Below, piece after piece: positions 27,422 through 36,418 of a stretch of DNA of 64,000 nt. A program made the position numbers and the translations under genes. A model generated the notes under the pieces. It was not told the origin of the DNA. It ran no database searches and was given only the letters and a program-made list of their open reading frames with translations. Every line of letters starts with the position of its first letter. Position 1 is the stretch's first letter. Source of the stretch: Roseovarius sp. A-2 (lineage in GTDB: Bacteria; Pseudomonadota; Alphaproteobacteria; Rhodobacterales; Rhodobacteraceae); the NCBI RefSeq assembly GCF_002072155.1, contig NZ_BDIY01000001.1, positions 310,001 to 374,000 on the forward strand, given 5' to 3'.

Positions 27422-29109
27422 TGCCGCGCCTTTCGATGACAGCCGCGCTGCGTGCCGCGGCGGTCTCGCTTGGGCTGGTCGTGGCCCCGGTTCTGGCCGG
27501 GGCAGGGCAGGCCGGTGACGCTGACCTTGGCCGCACCCTCTACTGGAAGGGGATCGGAGCCGATGGCCAGCCGATCACCGGTGTGACCCAAGGCGATGTG
27601 GAGGTGACGGGCGCGCAGTTTTCCTGCGTCAACTGTCACCGTCCGAGCGGTTTCGGCACCTCGGAGGGCGGCAACTACGTGCCGCCGATCATCGGCTCGG
27701 TCCTGTTCGAGTCCAAGACGCCGAATCGCAACCGGATGTTCAAGGATCTCTACCAGGAGGTGCAGCCGCCCGGTTTCTGGGCCCGCGTCCGGCAGCCGCG
27801 CATGCGACCCGCCTATGACGACGCGCTTCTGGCGCGGGCGCTGCGCGAGGGGGTGGACGCGGCCGGGCACGAGTTTGATCCGATCATGCCGCGCTATGAC
27901 CTGAGCAAGGCGGATGTGGCGAACCTGTCGGCCTATCTCAAGACACTCTCGAGCGAGATCGACCCCGGCGTGACCGGGCGCGATATCCATTTCGCCACGA
28001 TCATCGGCCCCGATGCCGACCCCGCCGAAGCTGACGCAATGCTGCGCACGATGGAGTTGTTCTTCGAATGGATGAACAAGGACACTGAGGGCGATACCCA
28101 TAACCCGACCTTTTCGCCCAATTACCGCTCGAATTTCATCTCGGCCTATCGTTACTGGCAGTTGCATGTCTGGCGTCTTGAAGGGCCGCCCGAGACATGG
28201 CGCGCGCAGCTTGACGCGAAGTATGCCGAGCAGCCGGTGTTTGCCACGATAAGCGGGCTGGTCGAAGGACCGTGGGACGAGATCGGCACCTTCTGCGATG
28301 ATAACCGCCTGCCCTGCATCTTTCCCAATGCCGAACTACCCGCGCCTGGAGAGGGGCGCTATGGCTACTCGGTCTATTTCAATCGCGGTCTTGTGTTGGA
28401 GGGCGAGGCGCTCGGCCTGCATCTCGGCGATCAGGAGGTGCCCCCGGCGCGCGTGGTCCAGATCCACGGCACCGGCCCGCGAGGCACCCGCCCGGCCCGC
28501 GCCTTTGAAGAGACGATGGCGAGGATGCTCAAGGAAACGAGCGTTGAGTCAATCGCTTACGAGGATGAGGCAGGGCTGCGCGCTGCGCTTGCCGCGCATG
28601 GCGATGCCGACACCCTGGTGATCTGGCCACAGGATGCCGCCGAGGCGGTCGCCGTTCTGGCCGACGATCCACCGGGCGCAGAACGGATTTTCCTGCCCTC
28701 GGCCACGCAGGACAGTGCGGTCACTGCGTTCACGCCCGATCTCATTGCGCGCACCCGGTTGGTCTGGCCCTATGACGAGCCTGACTCATACCACCCGCGC
28801 AAGTACCGGATTCGCGGCTGGATGCATTCTCGGCGTCTGGAGGTCACGCATCCGCGTACCCAGTTGCAGACCTATTATGCCCTGACCATGGCAGAGTTTG
28901 GACTCATGCATATAATCAACGACTTTTACCGCGATTACATGCTTGAAATCATCGAGCATGAGGCAGAGAATGAGCTGAATCCCGGCACCCATCCCGAGCT
29001 TGCCTTGGGGCCGGGGCAACGGTTTGCCTCGAAAGGCGCGTTCATTGCCGAACTTGCGCCAGACAAGCGCGATGGCTATCGCGTCGTCAGCGAGTGGATC
29101 GTACCCTAG
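27421..29109 (+). CDS. ioxE: cytochrome c fused to a periplasmic-binding-like domain
   Basis: 562 residues with a signal peptide (cleavage near residue 30). Residues 32-180 form a class I cytochrome c domain with one haem site, CVNCH (Cys69, Cys72, His73), and a likely axial Met156. From about residue 200 to the end the protein looks like a type 1 periplasmic binding protein (YRYWQLHVWRLEG, GPWDEIGTF, a second lobe near 350-480). This is an unusual fusion. The cytochrome could take electrons from the oxidase reaction. A strong hairpin terminator follows. Symbol by cluster position only. Confidence 0.7.
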   Translation: MPRLSMTAALRAAAVSLGLVVAPVLAGAGQAGDADLGRTLYWKGIGADGQPITGVTQGDVEVTGAQFSCVNCHRPSGFGTSEGGNYVPPIIGSVLFESKTPNRNRMFKDLYQEVQPPGFWARVRQPRMRPAYDDALLARALREGVDAAGHEFDPIMPRYDLSKADVANLSAYLKTLSSEIDPGVTGRDIHFATIIGPDADPAEADAMLRTMELFFEWMNKDTEGDTHNPTFSPNYRSNFISAYRYWQLHVWRLEGPPETWRAQLDAKYAEQPVFATISGLVEGPWDEIGTFCDDNRLPCIFPNAELPAPGEGRYGYSVYFNRGLVLEGEALGLHLGDQEVPPARVVQIHGTGPRGTRPARAFEETMARMLKETSVESIAYEDEAGLRAALAAHGDADTLVIWPQDAAEAVAVLADDPPGAERIFLPSATQDSAVTAFTPDLIARTRLVWPYDEPDSYHPRKYRIRGWMHSRRLEVTHPRTQLQTYYALTMAEFGLMHIINDFYRDYMLEIIEHEAENELNPGTHPELALGPGQRFASKGAFIAELAPDKRDGYRVVSEWIVP

Positions 29110-29139
29110 GTTTTGAGTAATGGGCCTTGTGGTACGTAG

Positions 29140-29174
29140 CGGGCGGTAGGGCAACCTGCCGCCCGTGCCTTTTC
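29140..29174. terminator. bidirectional terminator between the oxidase cluster and gspO
   Basis: An 11-bp stem (CGGGCGGTAGG with CCTGCCGCCCG, one G-T pair, GCAA loop) is followed by TGCCTTTTC. It lies between the convergent ends at 29109 and 29173. Confidence 0.8.
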
Positions 29175-29916
29175 AGAGCCAGAGCCAGATCACTGCCGCG
29201 GCCGCAGCGAGGTAGGCACCGAAGGGGATTTCGGTGCCGCCGCTTGCCCGCGCCCCGCGATACCAGAGCGCGCCCGTCACTGCCAAAGCACCAAGCGCCG
29301 CGACGAGTGCCACCATCGGCAGCGCCGCCCAGCCCAGGCCCGCCCCGATGCCGGCCATCAGCTTGACATCGCCAAGCCCCAACCCCTCGCGCCGCCGCAC
29401 CAATTGATAGGCGAGGCGCAGGGCCAGAAACGCGCCCGCCCCGGCACCGGCCCCGATCAGCGCATCCGGCAGGCCGCGCGCCGAATCGGCCCATGACATC
29501 GCCGCGCCGGTCACGACAAGCAGACCGGTCAGCGAATCCGGCAGGCGAAAATCAGACAGATCACACAGCATGAGACCGAAGAGGCACCACAGCCAGAGCG
29601 CGCCGAGCACCATTTCCAGTGGCGTCGCCGCGACCCAGATGGCGAGGATGGCGAGGCCCATACCGATGATTTCGGCGTAAAACAGGCGTCGCGGGATCGC
29701 CTCGCCGCATCTGCGACATCGTCCAGACAGCACGAGCCATGAGGCCACCGGCACCAGATCGCGCCAGGCGATCTGCATCCCGCATCCGCGACAACTCGAC
29801 GGGGTGGTGACGATGCTCTCGCCGCGCGGCAGCCGGTCGGCCCATGCAGCCAGAAACGAGCCGACGGCAGCCCCGCTCAGGATCAGGAAAAAGGCGAGCG
29901 GCGCGGTGTCGGGCAT
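29173..29916 (-). CDS. gspO: prepilin peptidase / N-methyltransferase GspO
   Basis: 247-residue inner-membrane aspartyl protease (A24 family) that cuts the leader from the pseudopilins GspG-K and methylates the new N-terminus. Two catalytic Asp sites are visible: CDLSDFRLPD near residue 118 and GLGDVKLM near 180. A zinc-type pair CRGC and CRRC lies in the N-terminal cytoplasmic loop. About eight membrane segments are predicted. It is transcribed away from gspG, with a shared 114-bp upstream region. Confidence 0.9.
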   Translation of the reverse strand: MPDTAPLAFFLILSGAAVGSFLAAWADRLPRGESIVTTPSSCRGCGMQIAWRDLVPVASWLVLSGRCRRCGEAIPRRLFYAEIIGMGLAILAIWVAATPLEMVLGALWLWCLFGLMLCDLSDFRLPDSLTGLLVVTGAAMSWADSARGLPDALIGAGAGAGAFLALRLAYQLVRRREGLGLGDVKLMAGIGAGLGWAALPMVALVAALGALAVTGALWYRGARASGGTEIPFGAYLAAAAAVIWLWL

Positions 29917-30030
29917 TGCGGATCCGGGCTGTGAAAAATGGACAGGAGGCCAAGGCTTCGATTGTCATGGGCCTGCCCATGCTTTATGATTCTGTACGTA
30001 GTCTACACGCTTTTACGGACAGATTTTACC

Positions 30031-30498
30031 ATGCAAATCAATACGTCACGCAGTTGTTCCCGGCCGGCCCGCCGCATCCGTGGCGAGGCTGGGTTTTCCT
30101 TGCTGGAATTGATGGTCGTGGTGGTGATCATGTCGATCCTCGCACTGGTCGTGATGCCGCGCATCATCGACCGTCCCGATCAGGCGCGGGTGGCGCGGGT
30201 GCAGTCGGATCTGTCGGTGCTGTCGGGGGCGGTGAAGCTGTATAAACTGGACAATTTCCGCTACCCCACGACCGAACAGGGCCTGCGCTCGCTTGTCGAG
30301 GCGCCGAGTACCGAACCGGTGCCGCAGAACTACGCGCGGAACGGTTATATCGACCGCCTGCCCAAGGACCCCTGGGGCAATGAGTATCAGTATCTGCAAC
30401 CCGGGGTGCATGGCGAATTCGACATCTTCACGCTCGGCGCTGATGGCGTATCCGGTGGCGAGGGCGTGGATGCGGATATCGGATCATGGGACGAATAG
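30031..30498 (+). CDS. gspG: major pseudopilin GspG
   Basis: 155 residues. The prepilin leader of 21 residues ends in EAG, cleaved before Phe22, with the +5 glutamate at Glu26 and a hydrophobic helix after it. The C-terminal part has the GspG pattern: YPTTEQGL, then YIDRLPKDPWGNEYQY and FDIFTLGADG, the calcium-binding loop region. It polymerises into the T2SS pseudopilus. First gene of an eight-gene overlapping operon to gspN. Confidence 0.95.
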   Translation: MQINTSRSCSRPARRIRGEAGFSLLELMVVVVIMSILALVVMPRIIDRPDQARVARVQSDLSVLSGAVKLYKLDNFRYPTTEQGLRSLVEAPSTEPVPQNYARNGYIDRLPKDPWGNEYQYLQPGVHGEFDIFTLGADGVSGGEGVDADIGSWDE

Positions 30499-30974
30499 CA
30501 CAGGACGGCGCGGCGGGATTCACCTTGCTGGAAATGGTGATCGTGGTCGCGGTGATCGCCACGCTCTCTATCAGCGCGACCTTCGCGATCAGCACCCGCG
30601 ACAGCGCCGAGGCGGATGTGACCCGCTTTGCCGCCGCCTATGCGCGGCTGCGCGACCGGGCCATTCTTGGGCAGTCGCAGCAGGGGATGGCCATCGTGCC
30701 CGAAGGCTGGCAGACGCTTGCGCCCGCGCCGCCCGATGCGGAGGTTGAGGGGTGGCAAGCCGTTGGTATGGTGCAGAAATTTCGCGGAGAGGTGCGGTTT
30801 GAGGGTGCGGATGGCCCGATCTTCCCGCGCGAGTTAACGCGCGATCCGCTGCCTGATCTGGTGTTTTTGCCTGACGGACAGGTGACCCCGTTCGAGGTCA
30901 CGTTCATCGCCAATGAGCGGCTGAACCGCTGCCGCTCCACCGGATTTGCCGGTCTCGATTGCGAGGGGACATGA
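30486..30974 (+). CDS. gspH: minor pseudopilin GspH
   Basis: 162 residues. The prepilin site is AAG-F (cleavage after Gly11) with Glu16 at +5 and a long hydrophobic helix. The rest matches the GspH size and beta-rich C-terminus. The gene overlaps gspG by 13 bp and gspI by 4 bp. Confidence 0.85.
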   Translation: MGRIAQDGAAGFTLLEMVIVVAVIATLSISATFAISTRDSAEADVTRFAAAYARLRDRAILGQSQQGMAIVPEGWQTLAPAPPDAEVEGWQAVGMVQKFRGEVRFEGADGPIFPRELTRDPLPDLVFLPDGQVTPFEVTFIANERLNRCRSTGFAGLDCEGT

Positions 30975-31342
30975 GCGCGCGCGGCACCGCCACACGGGGT
31001 GTGACCCTGCTGGAACTGGTGATTGCGGTTTTCGTGCTTGCCATCGGCACCATCGCGGCGCTGCGCAGCGCCGACCACGCGGGCCGCGCGCTTGGCGGTG
31101 AGGCGGCGCGGGTGATGGCGATGCAAGTGGCGCTCAACCGGGCCGAGGAATATCGCCTTTTGGGCGCGCGCGAGGCGGTGAACCTGTCACGAAGCGTGCG
31201 CTACGGCCCGTTCGACTGGACGCTCGAAATCTCCGAAGAGGCGACGCGCGCCGGATTCACCGAGGCCACGATTCTGGCGCGCACCGACGGCCAACCAGGC
31301 AGTCGCATCGCGGTGATCGCCAGGACCGAGGTGATCCCGTGA
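30971..31342 (+). CDS. gspI: minor pseudopilin GspI
   Basis: 123 residues. The leader ends TRG (Gly10), mature residue +1 is Val11 and Glu15 is at +5, followed by a hydrophobic helix with an AIGTIAALRS ending. The length and the NRAEEYR motif fit GspI, which with GspJ and GspK forms the pseudopilus tip. Overlaps both neighbours by 4 bp. Confidence 0.85.
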   Translation: MSARGTATRGVTLLELVIAVFVLAIGTIAALRSADHAGRALGGEAARVMAMQVALNRAEEYRLLGAREAVNLSRSVRYGPFDWTLEISEEATRAGFTEATILARTDGQPGSRIAVIARTEVIP

Positions 31343-31956
31343 ACCGCGCCGTGTCCGATCGTGGCCTGACGCTGCTGGAACTGGTAGCGGTGATGGCGAT
31401 TTTTGCGCTCGTCGCGGTGATGGGGTTGCAGGCGCTCAGCGGCATGATGCGCGCCCGCGACCGGCTGAGCGTGGCGGATGAGGAGGCCGCAGCGCTGGCC
31501 CGTGGCCTCACGCTCTTGCGTGCCGATCTCAAATCCGCCACCGGCGCGTCGTTCTGGCCGTCCGAGACGCCCGATCCACAGCCGCCGCTGCTTGACCGGA
31601 GCGCCGAGGATGGCTGGCTTGCTTTCACCACGGCGGGGCGCGTGGTGCTGCCCGAGGCGCTGTTGGCCGGGCAGGAGCGGGTGATCTGGCGGCATGATCG
31701 GCAGGATGAGCGGCTGACCCGACGGGTCTGGCCGGTGCTGCGGCCCGCCTCTGCGCAGGCGCTTGCACCCGAGACCGAGGTTTTCGACCGGATCGCGGGC
31801 TTTCGCGTCCGCTCCTATGCCGGACCGGAGGAGGGATGGATCGACGGTTGGGGGCAGCCCAATCCATTGGCGCGCACCACATTGCCCAAAGCGGTGGAGG
31901 TGCGCATCGACTCGGAACGCTATGGCCCGCTGCGCGTGATGGTGGCTTGGCCATGA
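31339..31956 (+). CDS. gspJ: minor pseudopilin GspJ
   Basis: 205 residues, GTG start overlapping the gspI stop. The leader ends DRG (Gly9) with Glu14 at +5. The mature part contains a long beta-rich domain with the GspJ-typical RRVWPVLRPA stretch. It is a tip-complex component. Confidence 0.87.
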   Translation: MNRAVSDRGLTLLELVAVMAIFALVAVMGLQALSGMMRARDRLSVADEEAAALARGLTLLRADLKSATGASFWPSETPDPQPPLLDRSAEDGWLAFTTAGRVVLPEALLAGQERVIWRHDRQDERLTRRVWPVLRPASAQALAPETEVFDRIAGFRVRSYAGPEEGWIDGWGQPNPLARTTLPKAVEVRIDSERYGPLRVMVAWP

Positions 31957-32891
31957 GGAGCGCGGCTATGAGGCGGGATCGCGGCATCGCGCTGTTGAAT
32001 GCACTGATCATGGTGGCCGCGATTTCGGCGGTGGCGGCGGGGCTGATGCTGCGCGCCGAGACCAGCCGCGTCCGGGTCGAGGATCTGCAGATCAGTCAGC
32101 AGGCGGCGCTGTATCTCGATGCCGCCGAGTTCCTTGTTGATCCTGTGTTGCGCGCCGATTGGGAGCGCGACCAGAACCTCGATCACCTACAGGAGGCGTG
32201 GGCGCGCGAACGGTTCGACGCCGACATAGATCGGGGTCTGTTGCGCGGGCAGATCCGTGACCTGCAGGGCCGGTTCAACGTCAACAGCCTGAGCGCGCCG
32301 TCGGATCTGGCGGCGGCGCAATCCTTTGAGCGGCTGTTGCGTACACTTGGCCTGCCGGTCGATCTGGGACCCGAGATCGCCGGTTACGTGCAGGCACGCG
32401 GGCCGGTGCGCCCAGGGGATTACGCAGCGCGCGCGGTGCCGGTGCGCCCGCGCGGCGCGCCGATGGATAGGATCGAGGAACTGCGTCTCGTGCGCGGTAT
32501 GACCGAGGCGTATTACGCGCGGCTCTTGCCCTTTGTCACGGCTCTTGCACCGGGCACGGGGCTCAACGTCAATACCGCCTCGGCGGAGGTTCTGGGCGCG
32601 GTTCTGCCTACCGCCAACCCGGCCGGAATAGCGCGCCTTCTGGCTGAGCGCGCGCGCCTGCCATTCGAGACGCGCAGCGATTTCATCCTGCGCGCCGAAA
32701 GCCTGATCCACCCGCGCGCGATCGCGCAGGCACAGGTGCCAGATGGCGGGTTCAGGGTCTCGAGCAACCGGTTCGAAGTGCATTTCGAGCTATGGCTTGA
32801 CGGGCGCACGCAAAGCCGCATCCTGACGGTCGAACGTTCGGGCCAGACCGGGGCCGCGAGAATCGAATATCGCCGGGCGGCCTATCCATGA
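31953..32891 (+). CDS. gspK: minor pseudopilin GspK
   Basis: 312 residues. The leader ends at Gly11 and the +5 position is Asn16 instead of Glu, as usual for GspK, which caps the pseudopilus. The GQIRDLQGRFNVNSL motif near residue 95 and the LNVNTAS helix-hairpin-like segment near 205 are family marks. A second ATG at 31968 is also possible. Overlaps gspJ and gspL by 4 bp. Confidence 0.92.
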   Translation: MRSAAMRRDRGIALLNALIMVAAISAVAAGLMLRAETSRVRVEDLQISQQAALYLDAAEFLVDPVLRADWERDQNLDHLQEAWARERFDADIDRGLLRGQIRDLQGRFNVNSLSAPSDLAAAQSFERLLRTLGLPVDLGPEIAGYVQARGPVRPGDYAARAVPVRPRGAPMDRIEELRLVRGMTEAYYARLLPFVTALAPGTGLNVNTASAEVLGAVLPTANPAGIARLLAERARLPFETRSDFILRAESLIHPRAIAQAQVPDGGFRVSSNRFEVHFELWLDGRTQSRILTVERSGQTGAARIEYRRAAYP

Positions 32892-34087
32892 TCCTTGCCA
32901 AGACACGTCCCTCCCGCGCCGCTGCTGCATCCTTGCCGCTCCATGACCTGAGCACGGCCGGGGGCTTGCCGGATCAACCCTTCGTGGCGGTGGTTCCGGG
33001 TGAGTCGGTGCCCCTTATTCCGCTTGACCTGCCGGGCGCGCTCAAGGGCACGGCGCGCGAACGGGTGGCGCGGCGGCAATTGCGCGATGCCTATGGTGGC
33101 GGTGAGACAGGGCTTGATGCGCGCCCGGCGCGCCTGGGCGAGACGCCCGAGGCATGGCAACGCATGCTGGTGACTGAGGCCGCGACCCGCGCCGACTGGG
33201 CCAGGGCGGCCGCCCCGGCAGGCGCGCTCTGCCGCGCGGTCCTGCCCGATTACCTCGGCTTGCCCGCAGCCCCCGGTCTGTGGGTGATCGAGGCGGATGC
33301 GGCGCGCATCCGTGCCCGGCTCGGGCTGGAAGATGGCTTTGCCGCCGAGCCTGATCTGGCCCTGGCGTTGTTGCAGGAGACGGTTGAAACCGCGCCGCCG
33401 CGCGCAATCCTTTGGCAGGGCGCGCTGCCGCCCGAGATCGCGGCATGGTTGGGGGCGCGGGGGCTGCCGGTCTGCCATGACGCGGCTGCGCTCGCCGAAC
33501 ATGGCGTCGATCCTCCCCGCTGCTTTTCCCATGGCGAACTGGCGCTCGATCTGGCGCGTGATCCGGGGGCGGAACGGGCCGAGATGCATCGCAGCTTGCG
33601 GCGGCTGCGGCTTCCGGTGGTGCTGGCCGTTCTGGGCTTCGCAGGTTGGATCGGGGCGATCCTGATGGATATGGCGGCGCTGCGCGATCAGGGACTTGCC
33701 TATCGCCAGAATGCTGAGCGTATCCTGCGCGAGGTGATGATCCCCACCGGCCCGATTCTCGATATCCGCACGCAGGTCACGCAGGTGATCGACCGCGCGC
33801 GCGGCGCCGAGGCGGAGGCCGAGACCGAGGCCCGCCCGCTCGGCGTGCTGCGGCAGGCGGGCATGGTGCTGCGCGACCATGACCTGACCGTTACGCAGGT
33901 CAGCTATCAGCCCGGGGCAGGGCTGGTGATGGATGTGCAGATCGCGGATTTCGCGGCGCTCGACGCGCTCGTGACAGCGCTGCGGGCGGCGGGAACCGAG
34001 GCGCGCGTCGCGCAATCGGTGACGCGCGAGGATAGCGGCGTCGAGGCGGTGCTCGCCATGGCCGTCACGCAAAGGGGGCAAAGATGA
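32888..34087 (+). CDS. gspL: type II secretion protein GspL
   Basis: 399 residues. The N-terminal 235 residues are the cytoplasmic actin-like domain that binds the ATPase GspE. One membrane segment follows (about 240-256), then a periplasmic ferredoxin-like domain. Placement between gspK and gspM supports the call more than residue identity, which is weak in this family. Its partner GspE is not encoded in this window. Confidence 0.87.
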   Translation: MILAKTRPSRAAAASLPLHDLSTAGGLPDQPFVAVVPGESVPLIPLDLPGALKGTARERVARRQLRDAYGGGETGLDARPARLGETPEAWQRMLVTEAATRADWARAAAPAGALCRAVLPDYLGLPAAPGLWVIEADAARIRARLGLEDGFAAEPDLALALLQETVETAPPRAILWQGALPPEIAAWLGARGLPVCHDAAALAEHGVDPPRCFSHGELALDLARDPGAERAEMHRSLRRLRLPVVLAVLGFAGWIGAILMDMAALRDQGLAYRQNAERILREVMIPTGPILDIRTQVTQVIDRARGAEAEAETEARPLGVLRQAGMVLRDHDLTVTQVSYQPGAGLVMDVQIADFAALDALVTALRAAGTEARVAQSVTREDSGVEAVLAMAVTQRGQR

Positions 34088-34599
34088 GCGCGATGATGGA
34101 CCGGCTGGTCGGGTTTCTTCTGGGGCTGAGCCGTCGGGAGCGATGGCTTCTGGCGGTGCTCACGTTGGTCGTGCTGCCCATGGGCCTGATTTACGGAGTC
34201 GCCCTGCCACTGACCGAACAGCGTGCGGCGGCGCGCGAGGCACTGGCAGAGGCGCGCGCGACCGAACTTTGGGTGGCCGATCAGGCGGTGATCTATGCCA
34301 CGCTCCGGCGCGATGCGGGCGAGGGCCGCGCCACCGCCCGCGCGACCGACCCCATCGGCATCAGCGGCATCGAGGCCAGTCTGCGCGAGGCTGATTTGCG
34401 CGCGGCGGCAAGCGAGTTGGCCAACAGCGCCGATGGCGGGATCACCCTGCGCTTTGACGAGGTGCGCTTTACCGCGCTCGCCGAATGGCTGGGCGCGCGG
34501 GCCGATAGCTGGGGCTACGATCTGGCGGGCTTTACCTTCGAGCGCGGGGCGCGCGAGGACGTGGTGGCCGCCGATCTGCGGCTGGTGCCGGTCCAATGA
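34084..34599 (+). CDS. gspM: type II secretion protein GspM
   Basis: 171 residues: a short cytoplasmic start ending in LSRRERWLL, one membrane segment (about 20-38), a coiled-coil and a small periplasmic ferredoxin-like domain, the usual GspM build. Overlaps gspL and gspN by 4 bp. Confidence 0.87.
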   Translation: MSAMMDRLVGFLLGLSRRERWLLAVLTLVVLPMGLIYGVALPLTEQRAAAREALAEARATELWVADQAVIYATLRRDAGEGRATARATDPIGISGIEASLREADLRAAASELANSADGGITLRFDEVRFTALAEWLGARADSWGYDLAGFTFERGAREDVVAADLRLVPVQ

Positions 34600-35363
34600 G
34601 CCGCGTTCTGCTGATCTGTCTCGGGCTGGTTCTGGGCCTTGCTCTGGCCGGGCTGAGCGAGGGGCGGATGGCGCATCTGCGGCTTGTGAGCCCGCAGATC
34701 CTGCCCGTATGGACGGCCCCCGTGACGGATGCCTCGACGCTGTGGCGGGGCGAGGCGAGCGGCTTGCGGGCCGGTGCCCTGCCGGGGCCGGTCGATCTGC
34801 GCTGGCGTTTTGAGCGGGTCGAGGCGGCGGGGCCGGTCTGGGCCATCGCTGTGACCGGCACAGGCGTTGAGGCGCGCGGCGAGATGGCCCTGCCATGGGC
34901 GCGCGACCGGGTCGAGATCACGGGCTTGAGCGGTGATATCCTGCTGTCCGATCTGCCCGCGCTGATTGGCGGAGTTGTGCAATCGGGGCTGTTGCGCGTT
35001 GAGGGGGTGCGCGCCGAGATCGGCTGGCCGGGGCGGCAGATCCGTGCGTTTGGCGGGGCGATCACGCTGACCGATGGCCAGCTGGGCCCGGTCGAGATTG
35101 ATACCGGCGAGGCGGTGCTGGTCAGCGACCGGGCCGGGGGCTGGCGCGCGCCGCTGTCGCTTTCGGGGCCGGTGCTGCGCGGTGAGGGCACGCTGGAGGG
35201 GGTATTGGGTGCGCCCTCAGCGCGGCTCGATCTGCGGGTCAGTGCTGTCGGTGATCTGCCTGAGGAGACGCACCGCGCCCTGACCCGGATTGCCGAGCCG
35301 GACGGCGAGGGCTGGCGGATAGGGCGCGAGGTTGAGAGCCTCGCGGATTGGCCCGCGTTCTGA
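34596..35363 (+). CDS. gspN: type II secretion protein GspN
   Basis: 255 residues with one N-terminal membrane anchor and a beta-rich periplasmic domain of the GspN type. The segment with VWTAPVTDASTLWRGEASGL is typical. GspN is dispensable in several T2SS. Last gene of the gspG-N operon; it ends 26 bp before the convergent choV. Confidence 0.82.
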   Translation: MSRVLLICLGLVLGLALAGLSEGRMAHLRLVSPQILPVWTAPVTDASTLWRGEASGLRAGALPGPVDLRWRFERVEAAGPVWAIAVTGTGVEARGEMALPWARDRVEITGLSGDILLSDLPALIGGVVQSGLLRVEGVRAEIGWPGRQIRAFGGAITLTDGQLGPVEIDTGEAVLVSDRAGGWRAPLSLSGPVLRGEGTLEGVLGAPSARLDLRVSAVGDLPEETHRALTRIAEPDGEGWRIGREVESLADWPAF

Positions 35364-35389
35364 CAGGATGCACACCCCGGCGCAGCGGG

Positions 35390-36418
35390 TCAGGCGCGCG
35401 GGTCGAGTAGCTTGGCGAGGATGCGGTTGCGGGTGATCTGGCCAATGATTTTGCCGTTCTCCTCGACGCCGACCGGCGTGTCATGGCCCTGTGCCTGTCC
35501 CATCACCTGCTGAATCGTCGCGTCGGGCGGTACGGTTAAGGTCGGCGTGCCGGTGGCCACCTCCATCACGTCGCGCGCGCAGAGCACGCCGAGCGGGTTC
35601 ATATGGGCCACGAATTCGGCCACGTAATCCGTCGCCGGATTGGTGAAAATCTCCTGCGGGGTGCCGCATTGCACGATGCGCCCGCCTTCCATGATGGCGA
35701 TTCGGTCGCCCAGCTTGAACGCCTCGTCGAGGTCGTGGCTGACGAAGATGATGGTGCGCCCCAGCGTCTTTTGCAGGTCGATAAGTTCGTCCTGCAAGTG
35801 GTTGCGGATCAGCGGGTCGAGGGCCGAGAAGGGCTCGTCCATCAGGAGGATCGGCGCATCGGTGGCGAAGGCGCGGGCGAGGCCCACGCGCTGCTGCATG
35901 CCGCCCGACAATTCGCCTACCTTGCGGTCGGCCCAGTCCGAGAGGTTGACGAGGGCAAGCTGATCGGTGACCCGCTGCGCGCGCTTGTCCTTTGGGACGC
36001 CCGCAAGCTCGAGGCCAAGCCCCACATTTTCGGCCACCGTGCGCCAAGGCAAAAGGCCGAATTGCTGGAACACCATGGCGATATGGCGCTGGCGCAGGCG
36101 GCGCAGGGTGGCGGCGTCGGCATGGGTCACGTCGACCATCTGCGTGCCGTCATGCACCTCGACCATGCCGCGCGCCACCGGGTTGAGGCCGTTGACCGCC
36201 CGCAGCAGCGTGGATTTGCCCGAGCCTGACAGGCCCATCAGCACGAGGATCTCGCCCGGGGCGACCGAGAGGTCGCAATCATGCACCCCCAGAACCTGCC
36301 CCGTGGCGTGCTGGATATCCGAGCGGGATTGCCCCTCGTCCATCAGCGGCAGGGCGGTGTCGGGTGCGTCGCCGAAGACGATGGAGACGGAATTGAAATG
36401 AACGCTGGCCTCGGTCAT
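35390..36418 (-). CDS. choV: choline ABC importer ATPase ChoV
   Basis: 342-residue ATPase of the ProV/OpuAA branch. Walker A (GLSGSGKST), Q-loop, signature LSGGMQQRVGLARA and Walker B LLMDEP are intact, as is the H-loop SHDLDEA. The C-terminal 60 residues form a CBS-like regulatory part. Overlaps choW by 4 bp. The neighbours betI-betC-betA make choline the likely substrate; glycine betaine or proline betaine are alternatives. Confidence 0.87.
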   Translation of the reverse strand: MTEASVHFNSVSIVFGDAPDTALPLMDEGQSRSDIQHATGQVLGVHDCDLSVAPGEILVLMGLSGSGKSTLLRAVNGLNPVARGMVEVHDGTQMVDVTHADAATLRRLRQRHIAMVFQQFGLLPWRTVAENVGLGLELAGVPKDKRAQRVTDQLALVNLSDWADRKVGELSGGMQQRVGLARAFATDAPILLMDEPFSALDPLIRNHLQDELIDLQKTLGRTIIFVSHDLDEAFKLGDRIAIMEGGRIVQCGTPQEIFTNPATDYVAEFVAHMNPLGVLCARDVMEVATGTPTLTVPPDATIQQVMGQAQGHDTPVGVEENGKIIGQITRNRILAKLLDPRA

